Assembly (NCBI RefSeq): GCF_022869825.1
Contig: NZ_CP094971.1
Coordinates: forward strand, 807,501 to 871,500
Origin: Clostridium sp. BJN0001
GTDB taxonomy: Bacteria > Bacillota > Clostridia > Clostridiales > Clostridiaceae
DNA: 64,000 nt
Direction: 5' to 3'
The notes beneath the pieces were generated by a model. The model was not told the DNA's origin. It searched no databases and saw only the letters and a program-made list of their open reading frames with translations. Positions within the stretch are counted from its first letter, which is position 1. Each line of letters opens with the position of its first letter. Shown piece by piece: positions 36,056 through 44,439 of the stretch. A program made the position numbers and the translations under genes.

Positions 36056-36925
36056 ATGAGCACAAAAAAAAGTGAAGAACTTGTATACAAAAAAAGAATG
36101 ACTCCAGCAGAAAGAAGAGTTGCCTGGCTTTCAAGAATTATTTTATGGGTTATGGCCGTAATTGTTCTTATTCCAATAATGGCAGTTGTATCTGCATCAA
36201 TGGCAAAAGGAAATTCATTTACACAGACTTCAATATTTCCAACAACATTTACTCTTGAAAACTACGTAAAAGTAGTTAGAGATACAAATTTCTTAATCTG
36301 GGTTAGAAACTCATTATTTGTATGCTTAAGTGTTTCAGTAGTGCAGCTTATAATGACAGTACCAGCAGCCTTTGCTTTTGCTAAATTAAAATTCAAAGGT
36401 AGAAGATTTGGTCTTATGTTTTTATTAATATTACAGATGTTCCCAACAACAATGGCATTACCTGCAATATTAGGAATTGCATATAGATTTAATTTAATGG
36501 ATAAACTTTGGGGACTTATAATCTTACTTGCAGTAGGAAGTGCTTATAATATCTGGCTTATGAAGGGATATATGGATGGTATTCCTAATGAACTTTGTGA
36601 ATCAGCTTGTATTGATGGCGCTAATACTTGGGATGTATTATGGAAAATAATATTCCCACTAATAAAGAATATGCTTATAGTAATATTCATATTCGCATTC
36701 GTTGGTGCATATAGTGAATTCATATTTACATCTGCATTAATGAAAGATGCTAGTACTCAGACTATTGCAACAGGAATGAGAACATTTATTACTAATAACT
36801 ATTCAGCAAAATGGACTCAATATTCAGCAGCTGCAATAATGGCATCATTACCAGTTGTTATAATTTCAATTGTAGCTCAGAAGTTCTTTGCATCAGGACT
36901 TGTTGCAGGTTCTGTTAAGGGCTAA
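36056..36925 (+). CDS. Maltodextrin ABC transporter permease, MalG type
   Basis: Second permease of the importer, 289 residues with six helices. The EAA loop reads LCESACIDGANTWDVLWKII (about residues 180-200). It ends in GLVAGSVKG, the usual MalG C-terminus that reaches into the ATPase. Coupled to the upstream permease gene by a 2-base gap with GGAGG in its end. Confidence 0.9.
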   Translation: MSTKKSEELVYKKRMTPAERRVAWLSRIILWVMAVIVLIPIMAVVSASMAKGNSFTQTSIFPTTFTLENYVKVVRDTNFLIWVRNSLFVCLSVSVVQLIMTVPAAFAFAKLKFKGRRFGLMFLLILQMFPTTMALPAILGIAYRFNLMDKLWGLIILLAVGSAYNIWLMKGYMDGIPNELCESACIDGANTWDVLWKIIFPLIKNMLIVIFIFAFVGAYSEFIFTSALMKDASTQTIATGMRTFITNNYSAKWTQYSAAAIMASLPVVIISIVAQKFFASGLVAGSVKG

Positions 36926-36954
36926 TAGATTAAAAATATCATTTAGATTTTTAT

Positions 36955-36992
36955 ATGTCTCATAATAATTTTATTGTTATGAGACATTTTTT
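36955..36992 (+). terminator. Terminator (or attenuator) before the amylase gene
   Basis: ATGTCTCATAA pairs with TTATGAGACAT, followed by TTTTTT. Only part of the transcripts may read on into the amylase gene. Confidence 0.8.
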
Positions 36993-37014
36993 AATGAAAA
37001 ATGGGGGGGTAAAT

Positions 37015-38799
37015 ATGATTAAGAAGATAACAAGTATTTTTGTTTCACTGTTATTAATAGTAGTATGTTTTTGCGGATGTGGAGCAAAAAAAGAATATAC
37101 AGTAAATAAAAATCCTAATAATGAAAACTTTTCATGGGATAATGCTACAGTTTACTTTGAACTTACAGATAGATTTTTAGATGGAGATGAATCAAATAAT
37201 CATTCTTATGGAAGAGAACTTGATCAAGATGGAAATGAATACTCAAATTATAAAGAAGAACCTTCAACATTTCATGGTGGAGATTTAAAAGGTCTTACAA
37301 AAAAGATTAACGAAGGATATTTTAATGACCTTGGTGTAAACGCTTTATGGATATCATGTCCATTTGAACAGGTACATGGATGGGTAGGAGCAGATGGGTT
37401 TAAATTTTATTCATACCATGGATATTGGACACTTGATTATACAAATATCGATGCTAATATGGGAACAAAAGAAGATTTTAAAGAATTTGTAGATACTGCA
37501 CATGAGCATGGAATAAGAGTCGTATTAGATGTTATTTTAAATCATCCAGGATATGCAACTTTAAAAGATATGGATGAGTATGGGTATGGAAAACTTAAAG
37601 ATAATTGGAAAGATTATTATTTTGAGAGTGCTGATAAAATTACACCTGATTCAGATCAGAATTATATGGATAAAACTGATGAGGCAGCATGGCAAAAATG
37701 GTTTGGAAGCGATTGGGTAAGAGCTTCTCAAAAATTTGCAGGATATGATGGATCAATAAATGATCCTGATCATACAAAATGTCTTTCAGGATTACCTGAT
37801 TTTAAAACTGAAAGCACAGAAAAAGTTGATATTCCTCAAATTTGGAAAACAAAGTGGAATATGGAAGGCAGACTTGACTCAGAAACTGCAGAGCTTAATG
37901 AATACTTCGATAAAACAGGAAAAGAAAGAACTGTTTCAAATTATATTATAAAAGAAATTTCAGATTGGGTTAGAAATTATGGAATTGATGGATTTAGATG
38001 TGATACTGCAAAACATGTTGAGCAGGATAAATGGAAAGATTTAAAAGAAGAATGTACAAAAGCCCTTAAAGAATGGAAAGAAAATAATCCTGATAAAAAA
38101 CTTGATGATAATGATTTTTGGATGACAGGCGAAGTGTATGGACAGAAAGTAGGAAGAACAAGCTATTATGATAATGGATTTGATTCTCTTATAAATTTTG
38201 AATTTCAAAATTATGCTGGAAATATAGAAGGTCTTGATAATGTTTATTCAAGTTATGCAAAAAAAATAAATAATGATTCTACAATGAATGCATTAAGCTA
38301 TATATCATCTCACGATACTATACTTTTTGATAGAGATAATCTTATAAATGCAGGATCATCACTTCTTTTAGTACCAGGAGCTGCTCAAATTTATTATGGC
38401 GATGAAACAGGAAGAAAAGTTGCTTATGAGACATGTAGCTATGAAGATCAGAGAACAAGAGGAGATATGAACTGGGACTCAATAAATGAGGATGTATTAA
38501 AGCATTTCCAAAAGCTTGGAAGATTCAGAAATGCTCATATAGCTGTAGGTGCAGGAGAACATCAAAAAATAAGTGATTCACCATATACATTCAGTAGAGT
38601 ATATGATAAAGATGGAAAAACAGATAAAGTTGTATGTGTACTTGGAGCAGAAGGTAAAACAGAAGTTGATGTATCATCTGTATTTTCAGATGGAGAAACT
38701 CTAGTTGATGCATATACAGGAAACACTTCTAAAGTTAAAAATGGAAAAGTTAAATTTAAGGCTGACAAAAACGGTGTAATTTTAATTGAAGAAGAATAG
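37015..38799 (+). CDS. Lipoprotein alpha-amylase (GH13)
   Basis: Cell-surface amylase of about 595 residues that would cut starch or glycogen to maltodextrins for the importer upstream. The signal peptide ends in VVCFCGCG, with a lipobox Cys at about residue 20-22. GH13 catalytic motifs are intact: nucleophile Asp in GIDGFRCDTAKHVE, acid-base Glu in MTGEVYGQ and the third Asp in YISSHDTILFD; earlier the VILNHPG region is also present. The start ATG 37015 has GGGGGGG 6 bases upstream and begins directly with the signal peptide; an upstream in-frame ATG (36955) lies in the terminator. Confidence 0.92.
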   Translation: MIKKITSIFVSLLLIVVCFCGCGAKKEYTVNKNPNNENFSWDNATVYFELTDRFLDGDESNNHSYGRELDQDGNEYSNYKEEPSTFHGGDLKGLTKKINEGYFNDLGVNALWISCPFEQVHGWVGADGFKFYSYHGYWTLDYTNIDANMGTKEDFKEFVDTAHEHGIRVVLDVILNHPGYATLKDMDEYGYGKLKDNWKDYYFESADKITPDSDQNYMDKTDEAAWQKWFGSDWVRASQKFAGYDGSINDPDHTKCLSGLPDFKTESTEKVDIPQIWKTKWNMEGRLDSETAELNEYFDKTGKERTVSNYIIKEISDWVRNYGIDGFRCDTAKHVEQDKWKDLKEECTKALKEWKENNPDKKLDDNDFWMTGEVYGQKVGRTSYYDNGFDSLINFEFQNYAGNIEGLDNVYSSYAKKINNDSTMNALSYISSHDTILFDRDNLINAGSSLLLVPGAAQIYYGDETGRKVAYETCSYEDQRTRGDMNWDSINEDVLKHFQKLGRFRNAHIAVGAGEHQKISDSPYTFSRVYDKDGKTDKVVCVLGAEGKTEVDVSSVFSDGETLVDAYTGNTSKVKNGKVKFKADKNGVILIEEE

Positions 38800-38854
38800 T
38801 ATAGAGATAATTCCAACAAAAATATACAAAATTCTTAATATTTTTAAATAAAGG

Positions 38855-38883
38855 TTGTTACAAAGCAATTCATTTGATAAAAT
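38855..38883 (+). promoter_or_regulatory. Predicted sigma-A promoter of the NifU-like/GGGtGRT operon
   Basis: TTGTTA -35 (38855-38860), 17-base spacer and TAAAAT -10 (38878-38883). About 100 bases of leader follow. Confidence 0.5.
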
Positions 38884-38991
38884 ATAAAGAGAGTGGGACA
38901 AGTCAGCAGTGGCAAAATGGCTCACACGCATATTATTCCGTAAAAGGATAAATATGTATTATATCTATTAATTAGGGAGGAGCAAAATTAT

Positions 38992-39684
38992 ATGATGTAT
39001 TCAAAAGAAGTTGAAGAAATGTGTGTAGTTGCTAAAGGTCCTAATCACGGACCAGCACCAATTCCTGAAGAAGGAAAGTGGGTACAATCAAAGGAAATTA
39101 CTGATGTATCTGGTTTAACACACGGAATAGGCTGGTGTGCACCACAACAGGGAGCATGCAAATTAACATTAAACGTTAAGGAAGGTGTTATTCAGGAAGC
39201 ATTAGTTGAAACAATTGGATGTTCAGGAATGACTCATTCAGCTGCTATGGCTTCAGAAATATTACCAGGAAAAACAATATTAGAAGCATTAAACACAGAC
39301 TTAGTTTGTGATGCTATAAATACAGCTATGAGAGAATTATTCTTACAAATAGTATATGGAAGAACTCAGACTGCATTTTCTGAAGGAGGATTACCAGTAG
39401 GAGCTGGTCTTGAAGACTTAGGAAAAGGCTTAAGATCACAAGTTGGTACTATGTACGGAACTCTTGCAAAAGGACCTAGATACTTAGAAATGGCTGAAGG
39501 TTATGTAACTGATGTAGCTCTAGATGCTGAAAAAGAAATCATTGGATATAAGTTTGTTAACTTAGGAAAAATGATGGAAAACATAGGCAAGGGTATGGAT
39601 GCTACTGAAGCTCTTGAAAAAGCTAAAGGACAATACGGAAGAGTCCAAGATGCTAAAGAATTTATAGATCCAAGAAAGAAATAA
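38992..39684 (+). CDS. NifU-like iron-sulfur cluster assembly scaffold-type protein
   Basis: Protein of 230 residues whose middle (about 35-130) matches a NifU/IscU N-terminal-like fold: GIGWCAPQQGACKLTLNV, VETIGCSGMTHSAAMASEIL, and VCDAINTAMREL. The conserved Cys residues (WCAPQQGAC, GCSGMT) could bind iron or a cluster. After it comes a region without a recognised family. It is always useful to read it with the next gene: the spacing is 29 bases and both use many AAC, ATC and GCT codons typical of highly expressed genes. Start ATG follows AGGGAGGAGC. Confidence 0.8.
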   Translation: MMYSKEVEEMCVVAKGPNHGPAPIPEEGKWVQSKEITDVSGLTHGIGWCAPQQGACKLTLNVKEGVIQEALVETIGCSGMTHSAAMASEILPGKTILEALNTDLVCDAINTAMRELFLQIVYGRTQTAFSEGGLPVGAGLEDLGKGLRSQVGTMYGTLAKGPRYLEMAEGYVTDVALDAEKEIIGYKFVNLGKMMENIGKGMDATEALEKAKGQYGRVQDAKEFIDPRKK

Positions 39685-39713
39685 TTAATTTTTGTAAGGA
39701 GGAAAATATTACC

Positions 39714-40712
39714 ATGGCATTATTTGAAAGTTATGAAAGAAGAATAGATCAGATTGTTCCCGTATTAAAGAAATACGGAATGGAGAAAATTGAAGATGCT
39801 AAAGCTGTCTGTGCAGAAAAAGGCTTCGATCCATGTAAAATAGTTAAAGATACTCAACCAATCGCATTTGAAAATGCAGGATGGGCATATACTTTAGGTG
39901 CTGCAATAGCAATCAAAAAAGGATGCACTAAGGCTGCAGACGCTGCTGAAGCAATTGGAGAAGGACTACAAGCTTTTTGTATTCCAGGATCTGTTGCAGA
40001 TGACAGAAAAGTTGGTCTTGGACACGGAAACTTAGGAGCTATGCTTTTAAGAGAAGAAACTAAATGTTTCGCATTCCTTGCAGGACACGAAAGCTTTGCT
40101 GCTGCTGAAGGAGCTATTAAAATAGCTGAAGCTGCTAACAAAGTAAGAAAAGAACCTTTAAGAGTTATCTTAAACGGTCTTGGAAAAGATGCTGCATTCA
40201 TTATTTCAAGAATTAATGGATTCACATATGTTCAGACTAAATTTGACTATTTTACAGGAGAACTTAAAATAGTTAAAGAAAAAGCTTACTCAGAAGGAGC
40301 AAGAGCTAAGGTTAGATGTTTTGGTGCTGACGACGTTAGAGAAGGTGTTGCAATCATGCATCACGAAGGCGTTGATGTATCTATAACAGGAAACTCAACT
40401 AACCCAACAAGATTCCAGCATCCAGTTGCAGGAACTTATAAGAAGGAATGTATCGCTCTTGGAAAGAAATATTTCTCAGTAGCATCAGGTGGTGGTACTG
40501 GAAGAACTCTTCATCCAGATAACATGGCTGCAGGTCCTGCTTCATATGGTATGACTGATACAATGGGAAGAATGCATTCAGATGCACAATTCGCAGGATC
40601 ATCATCAGTTCCAGCTCACGTTGAAATGATGGGTCTTATCGGAATGGGTAACAACCCAATGGTAGGTGCTACTGTTGCAGTTGCAGTTGCTGTTGAAGAA
40701 TCTATGAAATAA
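39714..40712 (+). CDS. GGGtGRT family protein
   Basis: Protein of 332 residues belonging to the uncharacterised family named for its SGGGTGRT motif, here at about residues 260-267. Other landmarks are GFDPCKIVKDTQPIAFENA, the glycine/alanine-rich GLGHGNLGAMLL, VILNGLGKDAAFIISRINGF and TDTMGRMHSDAQFAGSSSVP. No reaction is assigned. The pairing with a NifU-like gene points to metal or cluster biology, but that is inference. Strong GGAGG ribosome-binding site and well-biased codons suggest an abundant protein. Confidence 0.88.
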   Translation: MALFESYERRIDQIVPVLKKYGMEKIEDAKAVCAEKGFDPCKIVKDTQPIAFENAGWAYTLGAAIAIKKGCTKAADAAEAIGEGLQAFCIPGSVADDRKVGLGHGNLGAMLLREETKCFAFLAGHESFAAAEGAIKIAEAANKVRKEPLRVILNGLGKDAAFIISRINGFTYVQTKFDYFTGELKIVKEKAYSEGARAKVRCFGADDVREGVAIMHHEGVDVSITGNSTNPTRFQHPVAGTYKKECIALGKKYFSVASGGGTGRTLHPDNMAAGPASYGMTDTMGRMHSDAQFAGSSSVPAHVEMMGLIGMGNNPMVGATVAVAVAVEESMK

Positions 40713-40812
40713 TCTAAGGAAAATCAAGGCTTTACAAAGTTTTTAATTTTCTAATATAGGTTGTTTAAACCTAAGATTATAAGTTATAGTCTTTTATAAG
40801 GCGTAAAATAGA

Positions 40813-40860
40813 GCATACGTTATTTTAATTTAATTTAGAATAACGTGTGTTTTGTTTTAT
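40813..40860 (+). terminator. Rho-independent terminator
   Basis: GCATACGTTATT pairs with AATAACGTGTGT (two wobble pairs), followed by TTTGTTTTAT, about 100 bases after the GGGtGRT stop. Confidence 0.65.
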
Positions 40861-40990
40861 GCTTTTTTTATATTATTTATTGAATAAAGCTTAAAATAAA
40901 TCGTATAATGAACGTGTTAGTATGCGAATTTTTCTTAATTAAACTTAATATGCTAAATTCTTTTGAAGAAAGATATAGGAGATTTAAAAG

Positions 40991-41369
40991 ATGGATTTAG
41001 AAGATAGAGCAAAAAAAATTAAAATTAGATATACCTGCTGTATTTATTGCTTTAAAGAAGAAGGAAACACCAGTAATTGCAAAGATTTTTGCAGAAATTA
41101 CAATTGGATATGCGTTATCACCTATTGATTTTATACCAGATTTCATTCCATTTATAGGTTTGTTGGATGATATAATTTTACTTCCAATACTTATTGCAAT
41201 AACAATAAAATTTATACCAGAAGAAATATTTAATAAATGTAGAATTGAAGCAGAAAACTTGTTGAGTTGTGGAAAACCTAAAAGGTGGTATTTTGCAATA
41301 CCAATTTTATTAATATGGATGGCATTAATATTTCTAATTATTAAATTAGTTATTATGAGATATTTGTAA
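40991..41369 (+). pseudogene. DUF1232 (YkvA-like) membrane protein with a frameshift in an A8 tract
   Basis: ATG 40991 has AGGAG 9 bases upstream and reads MDLEDRAKK, then leaves frame. With seven instead of eight A residues at 41011-41018 the frame continues as KLKLDIPAVFIALKKKETP, then the DUF1232 core GYALSPIDFIPDFIPFIGLLDD and two membrane helices (YFAIPILLIWMALIFLIIKL). The complete product would be about 125 residues. Either a true recent mutation, a reversible slippage site, or a base-calling error. Confidence 0.8.
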
Positions 41370-41439
41370 AATATGATTTGATGGTATGTAGTGAAAATAA
41401 GTTTTATAGATAAAAAGCATTATATGGAGGCGTGCTAAT

Positions 41440-41778
41440 TTGGAAATAACAGAATTTATTCAAAGTGAAGTTTATAAAAGGTTGGATTATAATGTTCAAG
41501 AATTATTGCAAGATTTAATTAAAAAATTAAGTGATATTGATTATTTAATAATGAATAGAAATGAACCTGTTTTAGTTTTTAAAGTTAGACAGATGTATGA
41601 AAGAAATCCAAAATCTAAAGCTAATATTGCAACAATTAGATTAAGGAAGGGATATATTACTGTAGGACCTTATAAAAACAATGATGAAAACATAGTATAT
41701 TGCAGAAATAAAGATGATATAAATGATGAGTTAATACAGAAAATAAAAAATATTTATAGTGAGAAGATGTGCTATTAG
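41440..41778 (+). CDS. Hypothetical protein (112 aa)
   Basis: Starts at TTG, 9 bases after GGAGG. The product is mixed helix/strand, basic, with blocks YNVQELLQDLIKKLSDIDY, IATIRLRKGYITVGPY and a C-terminal helix DELIQKIKNIYSEK. No family recognised and no signal peptide or membrane segment. It sits alone among decayed genes ahead of the restriction-modification operon. Confidence 0.6.
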   Translation: MEITEFIQSEVYKRLDYNVQELLQDLIKKLSDIDYLIMNRNEPVLVFKVRQMYERNPKSKANIATIRLRKGYITVGPYKNNDENIVYCRNKDDINDELIQKIKNIYSEKMCY

Positions 41779-41819
41779 AGTATTTTTGTTATTTATTTTA
41801 AAATGAGAATGGAAAAAGA

Positions 41820-41981
41820 TATTTATTCATTATATCTTTACATAATAAAACTCGAATAGCAGAGATAGAAGAAAATCATGTTATAAAATTAGAAGATTTA
41901 AGAATATTATGTGTTAATTGTCATAGAAAAGTACATACATATAAGATTACAGTTGAAGAACTAAAAAGAAAAATGAATTAA
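41820..41981 (+). pseudogene. C-terminal remnant of an HNH endonuclease
   Basis: The frame ISLHNKTRIAEIEENHVIK continues into LRILCVNCHRKVHTYK, the C-x-x-CH-x-x-x-H end of an HNH nuclease, and stops at 41979-41981. No start codon or ribosome-binding site precedes it, and the N-terminal half of the gene is absent. Confidence 0.6.
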
Positions 41982-42002
41982 TGAAATAATTTTAAAATTA
42001 AA

Positions 42003-42039
42003 GCAGCACAAAGGTTGAAATACCTAAGTGCTGTTTTTT
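42003..42039 (+). terminator. Rho-independent terminator
   Basis: CAGCAC and AGGT pair with ACCT and GTGCTG (AA/AA internal bulge), followed by a run of T. Confidence 0.75.
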
Positions 42040-42151
42040 GTGTTTTAAAATAGGATTCTTATCAAAATTAAAACAAGAATTTAAATAGTTCTACAAAATG
42101 TAAAATAATAGTATTAAATAAAATTTATTATATATTAAGGAGGAGATTAAA

Positions 42152-42517
42152 ATAAATACAGCAACAGTTACAACTAAGGAACAATTGAAGAAAGCACAAT
42201 AAGATAATGTTGAAGAAATAATAGTAATTGGTAAATTAGCAAAAAGTCTAAAAGATTCAAAAAAAATTACCACTTTAGGGACTACTATATTAGGAATATT
42301 AGCAGTAGGAGCTGTGGCATCTCCATTTACAGCAGGAACATCTTTAGGAATTAGTGCTTTAGCAGCAGCACCAGTTGTAATTACAACAGGTGCTTCAATA
42401 CCAGCTATTATCTTAGCATCAAGTTTAGGAATAGGGTTTATTATAGCGATATTTAGAGATTATGATGAAATAGAATTTGATGCGTTTAAACCTAAGATTA
42501 TTTTGAAAAGAAAATAA
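42152..42517 (+). pseudogene. Small membrane protein gene with ATA in place of a start and one nonsense codon
   Basis: A perfect AAGGAGGAG (42136-42144) lies 7 bases before ATA 42152, not ATG. The frame reads NTATVTTKEQLKKAQ, meets TAA (42200-42202), and continues DNVEEIIVIGKLAKSLKDS, then two glycine/alanine-rich membrane helices and the end FRDYDEIEFDAFKPKIILK. Both defects together indicate a decayed gene. An internal GTG (42314) would give only the membrane part. Confidence 0.7.
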
Positions 42518-42535
42518 CATAAAATAGGAATTTTT

Positions 42536-42571
42536 AAAAAGTATCTACAGCTGTTGTAGGTACTTTTTTAT
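42536..42571 (+). terminator. Rho-independent terminator
   Basis: AAAAAGTATCTACA pairs with TGTAGGTACTTTTTT around GCTGT. Confidence 0.8.
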
Positions 42572-42723
42572 TATGTAAAAATTTAATTATATTATGTGGT
42601 AAAGTCGTAACAAAAAATTAGAAAATATATTTAGATAAAAAAGATAGGTAAATAGAAAATAAATTATTAGTGTAGTAATATATAAATAGAAATAAATATA
42701 TAACGATTGAGGAGACTTACAAT

Positions 42724-44439
42724 ATGAGTATAGGAAGTAACATAAGTGAAAAAGCTAATTTAATTTGGGCTATAGCAGATAAATTAACAGGAGTATACAA
42801 GCCTCATGAATATGGTGAAGTAATATTACCTTTGACAGTAATAAGACGATTTGATTCTGTACTTGCAGATACAAAAGAAGCTGTTTTAAAGAAAAATGAA
42901 CAGTTAGGAAAACTTTCAATGAAGGATGTTTTTTTATGTAAAGAATCAGGCTATGATTTTTATAACATTAGTAAGTTTGATTTTAAAAAATTATTAAGTG
43001 ATCCGGATGGTATAGAAGCTAATTTTAGAGCTTACATAAATGGATTTTCTGAGAATGTTAGAAACATAATAGAAAAGTTCAATTTTGATAATCAGATAAC
43101 AAGATTAGCTGAAAAGAACCTTTTATACATAGTTATTCAAGAGTTTGTTACACCACAAGCTGACTTACATCCAAGTAAGATATCTAATCTTGAAATGGGC
43201 TATATATTTGAAGAAATAATAAGAAGATTTTCAGAAGCACATAATGAAGATGCAGGACAGCATTATACCCCAAGAGAAGTTATAGAACTTATGGTAAACA
43301 TATTATTTTATAATGACAGTGAACTTTTAACAGGAAATATTGCTAAGACAATATATGATCCAGCTTGTGGAACTGGAGGTATGCTGTCTGTTGCTGAAGA
43401 TTATTTAAAGAAATTTAATAAAGATGCAGAGCTTATAGCTTTTGGACAGGAAATAAATGATCAGACATATGCTATATGTAAAGCGGATATGCTTATTAAA
43501 GGTGAAACTGCTAATAAAATAAAGAATGGAAATACATTATCTGATGATCAGTTTAAAGAAGATAGATATGATTATATATTATCGAATCCACCATTTGGAC
43601 GTGAATGGAAAAATGATAGAAAAGCAGTTGAAAAAGAAGCTAAGCTTGGGTTTGCAGGACGTTTTGGAGCAGGACTTCCAGCTGTTGGTGATGGTCAAAT
43701 GCTATTTTTAGAAACAGCTATATCAAAAATGAAGTCAAAAGGTTCAAGAATAGCAATAATACATAATGGTTCACCATTATTTACAGGAGATGCGGGAAGT
43801 GGTCCTTCTGAAATAAGAAGATATATATTAGAAAATGATTTACTTGAAGCAATAATAGCTCTTCCGAATGATATATTCTATAACACAGGTATTGCTACAT
43901 ATATATGGGTATTATCTAATAAGAAAGCTGATTATAGAAAAGGTAAAGTACAGCTTATAAATGCTAATAACTTATACGAAAAAAGAAGAAAATCATTAGG
44001 AAAGAAAAGAAATGATATTCCTAAAAAGTACATAAATGAAATTACTAAGCTATATGGTGAATTTAAAGAAAGTGAAATAAGCAAGATATTTGATAATGAG
44101 GATTTTGGATATTCTAAAATAGTAGTTCAAAGACCAAAATTAAATGAAGATGGTACACCAGAATTAAAGAAAGGTAAACCTGTAGCAGACAAATCTTTAA
44201 AAGATACTGAAAATGTTCCATTAAAGGAAGATATACAAGAATATTTCAAAAGAGAAGTATTACCTTTTGCTCCTGATGCATGGATAGATGAAAAGAAAAC
44301 TAAAGTAGGATATGAAATATCATTTACAAGATATTTCTATAAATATGTACCATCAAAGCCAGCAAAAGAACTTGAAATGGAAATAAGAGAAATAGAAAAA
44401 GATTTAGATGGCGTATTGGAGGAAATATTCAATGACTAG
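42724..44439 (+). CDS. hsdM: Type I restriction-modification methyltransferase subunit HsdM
   Basis: N6-adenine methyltransferase subunit, 571 residues. An N-terminal HsdM helical domain (1-150) is followed by the SAM-binding motif I IYDPACGTGGML (about 212) and motif IV NPPFG (about 288), both intact. With HsdS it forms the modification enzyme, and with HsdR the restriction complex. Start ATG follows GAGGAG. The gene ends inside the start region of hsdS (8-base overlap). A ~20-residue Lys/Pro-rich insert near 475-495 (RPKLNEDGTPELKKGKP) is normal in this subgroup. Confidence 0.95.
   Translation: MSIGSNISEKANLIWAIADKLTGVYKPHEYGEVILPLTVIRRFDSVLADTKEAVLKKNEQLGKLSMKDVFLCKESGYDFYNISKFDFKKLLSDPDGIEANFRAYINGFSENVRNIIEKFNFDNQITRLAEKNLLYIVIQEFVTPQADLHPSKISNLEMGYIFEEIIRRFSEAHNEDAGQHYTPREVIELMVNILFYNDSELLTGNIAKTIYDPACGTGGMLSVAEDYLKKFNKDAELIAFGQEINDQTYAICKADMLIKGETANKIKNGNTLSDDQFKEDRYDYILSNPPFGREWKNDRKAVEKEAKLGFAGRFGAGLPAVGDGQMLFLETAISKMKSKGSRIAIIHNGSPLFTGDAGSGPSEIRRYILENDLLEAIIALPNDIFYNTGIATYIWVLSNKKADYRKGKVQLINANNLYEKRRKSLGKKRNDIPKKYINEITKLYGEFKESEISKIFDNEDFGYSKIVVQRPKLNEDGTPELKKGKPVADKSLKDTENVPLKEDIQEYFKREVLPFAPDAWIDEKKTKVGYEISFTRYFYKYVPSKPAKELEMEIREIEKDLDGVLEEIFND

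Noticed and set aside
39854..40225. 123-codon minus-strand open frame
   Set aside because: Shadow of the GGGtGRT gene; caused by its biased codon use.
41160..41369. Separate 69-residue gene starting at an internal TTG
   Set aside because: It is the 3' part of the frameshifted DUF1232 gene that starts at 40991; no ribosome-binding site at the internal codon.
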